Shown piece after piece: positions 58,809 through 64,000 of a stretch of DNA of 64,000 nt. Made by a program: the position numbers and the translations under genes. Below the pieces are notes generated by a model. The model did not search any database and had not been told where the DNA came from. It worked only from the letters and a program-made list of their open reading frames with translations. The stretch lies in the NCBI GenBank assembly GCA_019279435.1, contig JAAALK010000286.1, positions 38,749,712 through 38,813,711 of the forward strand. The letters run 5' to 3'. Every line of letters begins with the position of its first letter. Positions within the stretch are counted from its first letter, which is position 1. The stretch is from Zizania palustris (Eukaryota; Streptophyta; Magnoliopsida; Poales; Poaceae).

Positions 58809-59719
58809 GCGCCTTTGAGAAAATTAAAGAGTGCTTGTCATCACCGCCCATGGTGAGAGCGCCAAAAGCCGGAATTCTATTTTGGTTGTACATCGCTATA
58901 GAAGATAGCATGATAGGAGCTGTGCTAACTCAGGAGGTGGAGGGAAAATAGTACATCATCGCGTTCTTGAGCCGCCGCCTGCTGGACGTTGAGACCAGGC
59001 ACATGTTTGTGGAACGTTTGTGTTTATCACTTTATTATACATGTACCAAACTATGCCACTATCTTCTCCCTAGCACGTGTATTGTTGCTTGTCAAACTAA
59101 TGTCATAAAATATATGTTGCAAAAACCGATTCTAAATGGTAGAATTGGGAAGTGGGCTTATTCTTTGATTGAATATGATTTGGCTTATGATCCTTTGAGA
59201 GCTATGAAAGGCCAAATTGTCACTAACTTTAAAGTCGATCACCACGTAGACGTCAATTGGAGTAACAATGTTGCTCTAGTTGAAGTAGTACCATGGAAAC
59301 TTTATTTTGATGGTTCAGTTTGTAAAAATGACCAAGGCATTGGAGTGGTCCTCATATCACCTAGTGGCATGCACTTCGAGAGCTCGGCCCGTCTAGAATT
59401 TCCTTCTACTAATAATCAAGCCGGGTATGAAGCTCTATTATTAGGACTTGAATTGATAGATTCCATGGGTATTAAACATGTTCATGTATATGGTGATTCC
59501 CTGTTGGTAGTCTAGCAAGTATCTAAGGTTGCTCAATGTTCTAATGGTATGCTAAATAGCTACTTGGATAAATGTTTAGACATAATTGCTACTTTTGATG
59601 ACTTCAAAATTTCGCACGTGTCCGGAGAAGCCAATTCAATTACAAATGATTTGGCCCAGCAAGCATATGGCTATCAAGTGAGAAAAGGAAAATTGTCTGT
59701 ACAGGAGTACAGGAAATGA
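58809..59719 (+). pseudogene. T2 RT/RNase H continuation
   Basis: Resumes the T2 pol frame after T3: ECLSSPPMVRAPKAGILF, FLSRRLLDVE, GRIGKWAYSL, an intact linker of about 38 residues, then archaeal-like RNase H IYFDGS-type (LYFDGSVCKNDQGIGVVL) and FPSTNNQAGYEALLLG (the catalytic Glu context is changed to GYEA). Stops at about 58951 and 59513. It ends at 59719 where E inserted (AATGA, 59715-59719). Confidence 0.85.
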
Positions 59720-60598
59720 TGGAGGAGGGGGTGCCCGATCTTCCGTCAGGTGGGGGATAAACAATGATTTGTGGAGAACTCGACGTTGACGATCCGACTT
59801 CCGATCCAGGAGACCGGCCCTTGCAATCGCTACACCACTGCTCCATTAGTTATCAACCAAGAACATCCTGATTGACCTCACCAAGAAGGCTAATCCTTGC
59901 CTGCGAATCGAAGAACACAAGCAAGAATGCAGAAAACACAATCGAATTGAAAATTCTATTGGAATATGTGAATTGGGGTTCACTTACAAATTCGGCGAAG
60001 CAGCGTCTATCAAAGCAGCATGTAAACTAAACCCAAAAACCCTAGATGGCTGTAGAAACACCTTATATAGTAGTGTGGGACGCGCCCCTAATGGGCTCAA
60101 CTGGATACACGACACAAAGGCCCAATAACGCAGAAAACAGCATGTTGATAGATTCTGGACTCTATCTTGTTTTGACGATTCCCATTGATCTAAATGAATT
60201 TTTAGATAAAACCGGCGGCATTGGAAAGGTTATTAAGTTATCTTTCCGTGGCTGGGTGGAACGTCAAAAACGGAGTCTGTATGCGGCATGGGCGATGATT
60301 TGAGTGCACGCTGCTCTTGGAATCCGAGTTGGACACGAATTGTAGTTGGATTGGACTCTCAAATTGTCTTGGACATCCTTCCTGGTTCTTCTCTAACTCA
60401 TTGTTTATCTCCAAGTGATTTTCATCATCTCCATGGTTCCTAATAATAATAATAATATTAGGTAGTAATTTATTCTCAAGATAATATACTAAGATACTTA
60501 GAAACGAATTGACCTAGAGATTTAATCATTGTGCTCGAACTCGAATAATTGGATCTTGGTATTCATGTATGGTTGTATCATTGGTAGGGATGTCCTCA
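59720..60598 (-). repeat. E 3' LTR (left copy), about 879 bp
   Basis: TGGAGG start; the end is placed at GTCCTCA (60598), next to the minus-strand purine tract AAGAAGGGGAGGATGA. TATA (plus-strand CTTATATA) at 60062-60069. The same sequence in the right copy is followed to 64000. Confidence 0.75.
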
Positions 60599-60728
60599 TC
60601 ATCCTCCCCTTCTTGATTTGGAGTCGTCCTCGACTCAACGTCTATTGGTCCCCAATCAACTTCCATGATAATACAAGAGTTCCATATACATGCATCTCTT
60701 CTATTAATCCAATAAAGTATTTCTGAAA
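60599..60728 (-). other. E polypurine tract and pol-tail remnant
   Basis: Minus-strand ESRTTP..EGEDDED-type coding words (about 60645-60599) overlap the PPT. A diverged second copy of the same words and tract occurs at about 60905-60840, inside the ORF. Confidence 0.6.
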
Positions 60729-61577
60729 TTAAAATGAATGCATCTCATGGTGTAGCATCTGAAGTTCAAATATATAAAATTTAAATCTAATATGGAAAGC
60801 ATGCACCTTAACTTGTTTCCTCACAATCATGATCCTATCCCAACTGGTGATGTTCTCATCATTCTCCCCCTCTTGAAATAGAGTTGTCATCGACTCATAC
60901 TCATCTTTTGCTCCCATGGTTGGTTTCAATTCTGCAATGTTAAATGTGGAACTATCCCAAAACTTGGGAGGCAAGACAAGTTTATATTTATGTAACTCAA
61001 CATAAGATAAAAACTTGGGAGACATATCAAATTTACACTTATGTAGCTCAATATGAGATAAATACTTAGTGATAACTGGGGGAAAAGTATAAACTATATT
61101 AGTAAGAGAATAATAAGGAGTTTCACAAATCACAACATAGCACACATCTTGACTTTGAATTTCAGTTTGATCAGTTTTATGTGCAAGGATAGAAGAATCT
61201 TTTAATTCGATTTCATGCTGAATTTCAGATCTAATATCAAGTTGTTTGCTCTCATTAGTTACCATCTCAATATCATCTTTAACAATTTCATCAGAAGTTG
61301 AAAGTAACAAAGTAGATTTCACATCCTCATGCACAATGATATAGTTATTAGTCCTATCATGGTGAAGTGCATCATTATCAAACTGCAAAGGGTGTTCTAT
61401 TATTTCAGCTGATGAAGCAACCTCAATGGGTACCTGTAAGGACTTTTTACCTGATACCTCAACTCGTGCAGAGATGGAAGGCCATATGCTTGCTGATGTT
61501 TGTTCAGGTACATGTGCAGGTGCATGACGAACACTTGAAGAAGAGAAAGGCTTGGTTAGTACCGGCGTGCTCGTCAC
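60729..61577 (-). pseudogene. E unrecognised acidic ORF with gypsy pol-like C-terminus
   Basis: 282 codons open. The first 200 residues are Ser/Glu/Asp/Ile-rich and match nothing I recognise. Then a 21-residue unit repeats (FLSYVELHKYKL / YLSHIELHKCKF, 61060-60965). The tail (STFNIAELKP...EGENDENI, about 60950-60845) resembles the end of gypsy pol next to the LTR. It occupies the place of pol and looks like a filler fused to the last pol codons. Not clearly functional. Confidence 0.55.
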
Positions 61578-62166
61578 TCGTGGTGGATAGGAGTCTCTTG
61601 CCTTGTATTGTCGTTACTGCAATTCTTTCTCTGCAATGATGGTAAGATGGAACAAATGACTAAGAGTATTAAATTCTTTATAATAAACGATATCTTGAAT
61701 CTCATGCCTCAATCCATCATAGAAGTGCCACATCGTGTCCTCCTAGTGCTCCACAACACCACATTGATTCATGCTCTCTCGGAGCTCAACATAATACTCT
61801 TTCACAGACATGTTACCTTGAACTAAGCATTGTAGTTTCTTACACAATTCACGATGATAAGAAGGAGAGACAAATTTACAACGCATAGCTATTTTTAAAT
61901 TACCCCATGTATCAGGTTGTAATTGAAGTTCACTTATATCTTCCCACCAGATTAAAGCACGATTTTTAAACATACCAGTTGCTTGTTTAACTCTATGTTA
62001 TTCAGGAACTAGATATAAGTTAAATTTATGTTCTACGGTCATCTCCCAATCTAGGTATTCTTCAGCATCATATTCACCATAAAAAGATGGGATGGTAAAC
62101 TTACTTTTGATAGAAGAAACATTGTTACCATGATTATGATTTGTCGCGCCTTCCATACCTGCCATG
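61578..62166 (-). pseudogene. E gag
   Basis: ATG at 62164-62166 (MAGMEGATNHNHG). FTIPSFYGEYDAEEYLDWEM and, after a TAA at about 61999, RALIWWEDI, DTWGNLKIAMRCKFVSPSYH and SVKEYYVELRESM form a gypsy Gag domain closely like H1 gag. A second stop near 61743. No zinc knuckle is found. Confidence 0.8.
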
Positions 62167-63321
62167 GTTAGTAGAAAAGGAAAAACATTTTGAAAAAATA
62201 TTAGCCCTATCAACTATTAGGTAGTGGAAGGTGTTCTCGCTCACACTCAAGCATCTTACCACAATCTTACAAGGTTCTTACCATCGCAGGGCAGTGGATG
62301 ACACAATCTTGGTCGTGGCACAATTCTTGACTGGTTAGTGACTTCCAAAGAGAGTGGTATACGATTGCATAGACTCAAGCTGCACTAATCAAGAGTATGT
62401 ATGTGGAGTCTAGGCGGTTAAACAAGAGTAATCTATATGGTGGAACACGATTAAGAAACATATAGTAATATTAAATAAATGTCTAGAGTACTTGTACTAA
62501 TTGCTGGTTTGAATGTGATCCCTATAATAACAAGGCTTAAATGAGAGAGTGGTTGAGGCTCAAAGGATATCTAATAGATTAATAAAATCAGCACAAAACA
62601 TTACCGAAAATAGCACCACACAAAACTAATATCTTCCAAGCTTATCCCTAAGTGCTCCTCCTTTTTTCGATATTCTTTTTTTTCATATATTTTTAACTCT
62701 TTTTTTGAACTCTTTTTTTACACTTATTTTTTGACTAGGAGCACAAAGAAGACAAACCAAGAAGATGTGATAAAATTTTGCTGCAAAGAAGTGCTATGTA
62801 GATAAATAAAGATGAGCTGAAAAATCTGCGCAAAAAACTTCAGGGATAGAAAACTCGATCTTTCCGATCGAATTTGGAAAAACTAAAATCGGCGAACCTA
62901 GCTAGGAAAACTTAGATCTAACTTTTTATGTAGATTTTGAAAATGTATTTATTTGCCTTATTCGGAGTCCGTATGCAAAAGATATGGTTTTTTTATCAGA
63001 AGTGGTACAAATCAGGGTTTTGAGGTTCTAGTTCGGACATGAATTGTAAATCAAAGGGGATTTATGGGTGGTGGCTAGTATAAGGGATTTAGAAAAAGGG
63101 ATCACAATACTAACCAGCAACCGGACTTGACCAAGGACACAAACTCAATACTACGGACTCTAAAACCAAAACATGCAAAGGCTAGGGATGGTCTTGGATT
63201 GGGGAAAAACTACGACTACAAATTTTTTGATGGCTTTTTCATGGATTATGGGATGAATATGAAATCAATCTAATCTAAGATACACGAACCTGACGGTAAA
63301 CCAAGCTCTGATACCACTTAA
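62167..63321 (-). other. E leader and primer-binding site
   Basis: Non-coding, with a T-rich tract at 62660-62740. PBS on the minus strand TGGTATCAGAGCTTGG (63316-63301), the initiator-Met type. Related to the H1 leader at 14737-15735. Confidence 0.75.
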
Positions 63322-64000
63322 TGGAGGAGGGGGTGCCCGATCTTCCGTCAGGTGGGGGATAAACAACGATTTGTGGAGAACTCGACGTTGACGATCCGGC
63401 TTCCGAATCACGAGATCGGCCCTTGCAATCGCTACACCACTGCTCCATTGGTTATCAACCAAGCACAGCCTGATTGACCTCACCAAGAAGGCTAATCCTT
63501 GCCTGCAAATCGAAGAACACAAGCAAGAATGCATAAAACGCAATCGAATTGAAAATTCTATTGGAATCTGCGAATTGGGGTTCACTTACAAATCCGGCGA
63601 AGCGGCGGCTATCAAAGAAACGTGTAAACTAAACCCAAAAACCCTAGATGGCTGTAGAAAAACCTTATATAGTAGTTTGGGACACACCGCTAATGGGCTC
63701 AACTGGATACACGGCCCAAAGGCCCAATAACGCAGAAAACAACATGCTGATAGATTCTGGACTCTATCTTGTTTTGATGATTCCTGTTGATCTAGAATGA
63801 ATTTTGAGATGAAAGCAGCGGCATTGGAAAGGTTATTAAGTTATATTTCCGTGGCTGGGTGGAACTTCAAAAACAGAGTCTGTATGCGGCCTGGGCGATG
63901 ATTTGAGTGCACGCTGCTCCTGGAATCCGAGTTGGACACGAATTATAGTTGGATTGGACTCTCAAATTGTCTTGGACGTCCTTCCTTGTTCTTCTCTAAC
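63322..64000 (-). repeat. E 5' LTR (right copy), truncated by window edge
   Basis: TGGAGGAGGGGGTGCCCGA start; matches 59720-60398 with scattered changes. TATA (plus-strand CTTATATA) at about 63664-63671. About 200 bp should lie beyond 64000. Confidence 0.85.

Larger units (their letters stand above)
59720..64000 (-). mobile_element. E: minus-strand gag-only (non-autonomous) gypsy of the H1 type, right end off-window
   Basis: LTR copies 59720-60598 and from 63322 to the window edge, both starting TGGAGGAGGGGGTGCCCGA. The order on the minus strand is LTR, iMet-type PBS, leader, short gag, an unrelated acidic ORF with a gypsy pol-like tail, PPT, LTR. Only about 2.7 kb lies between the LTRs and there is no protease, RT or integrase, so it must be moved in trans. 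The other target copy is outside the window. Confidence 0.85.

Noticed and set aside
62660..62740. T-rich tract as a poly(A) tail of a LINE/SINE on the minus strand
   Set aside because: It lies within the leader of E at the same place as the T-rich tract of H1; no flanking duplication or LINE coding.
1..64000. CRISPR array, rRNA, tRNA or organellar insert
   Set aside because: No evenly spaced direct repeats with unique spacers, no recognisable rRNA or tRNA; TGGTATCAGAGC hits are primer-binding sites, not tRNA genes.

Overview
This window is a plant nuclear sequence made almost entirely of nested transposable elements. I find no host protein gene, rRNA, tRNA or CRISPR array. The mix of large Ty1/copia (Sirevirus-like), Ty3/gypsy Tat and Tekay/Del elements, CACTA transposons and a gypsy antisense ORF family points to a grass (Poaceae), probably from a repeat-rich, heavily methylated region. 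Species cannot be told from the sequence. Most reading frames carry premature stops of the C-to-T / G-to-A kind plus frameshifts, so I treat the element genes as pseudogenes unless stated.

Layout. The oldest layer visible is a minus-strand Tat gag remnant (46648-47808). Into it went a minus-strand gypsy, called H1 here. Its gag lies at 1849-2977 and 14488-14736, its leader at 14737-15735 and its 5' LTR at 15736-16458 plus 46495-46647; its pol lies left of the window. H1 was itself hit by: a plus-strand copia whose 3' LTR fills 1-1848; an 82-bp CACTA terminal fragment (2197-2278, TSD TAG); a complete minus-strand copia (2983-14487, TSD GTGGA); and a Tekay/Del chromovirus (16459-46489, TSD AAATA) inside the H1 LTR.

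The Tekay element holds three further elements. A complete Tat-type gypsy, Tat1 (18537-29830, TSD TATAT), sits in its left LTR. A CACTA, CACTA2 (about 29982-34095, minus), sits in its pol, with one end lost in a 100-N gap (29882-29981). A second CACTA, CACTA1 (37616-45054, TSD TTA), sits in its right LTR and carries a 403-bp hAT-like non-autonomous element (37902-38304, 8-bp TSD CTATAGAC).

Right of 47809 is a plus-strand Tat copy (T2) with a large internal deletion. It is split by a nearly complete minus-strand element of the same family (T3, 48404-58808, TSD GCGCC) and again at 59720 by a gag-only gypsy of the H1 kind (element E), which runs off the right edge.

Working parts. Each LTR element shows TG...CA LTRs, and where visible a primer-binding site, polypurine tract and 5-bp duplication; the gag-protease-RT-RNase H-integrase modules are readable although broken. 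CACTA1 encodes a TNP2 transposase followed by a multi-exon TnpA-like gene, with an in-frame splice option linking the two. The most unusual content is in Tat1: between pol and the 3' LTR it carries an antisense gene with its own TATA box, at least three canonical introns whose removal keeps the frame, and a long coiled-coil protein.
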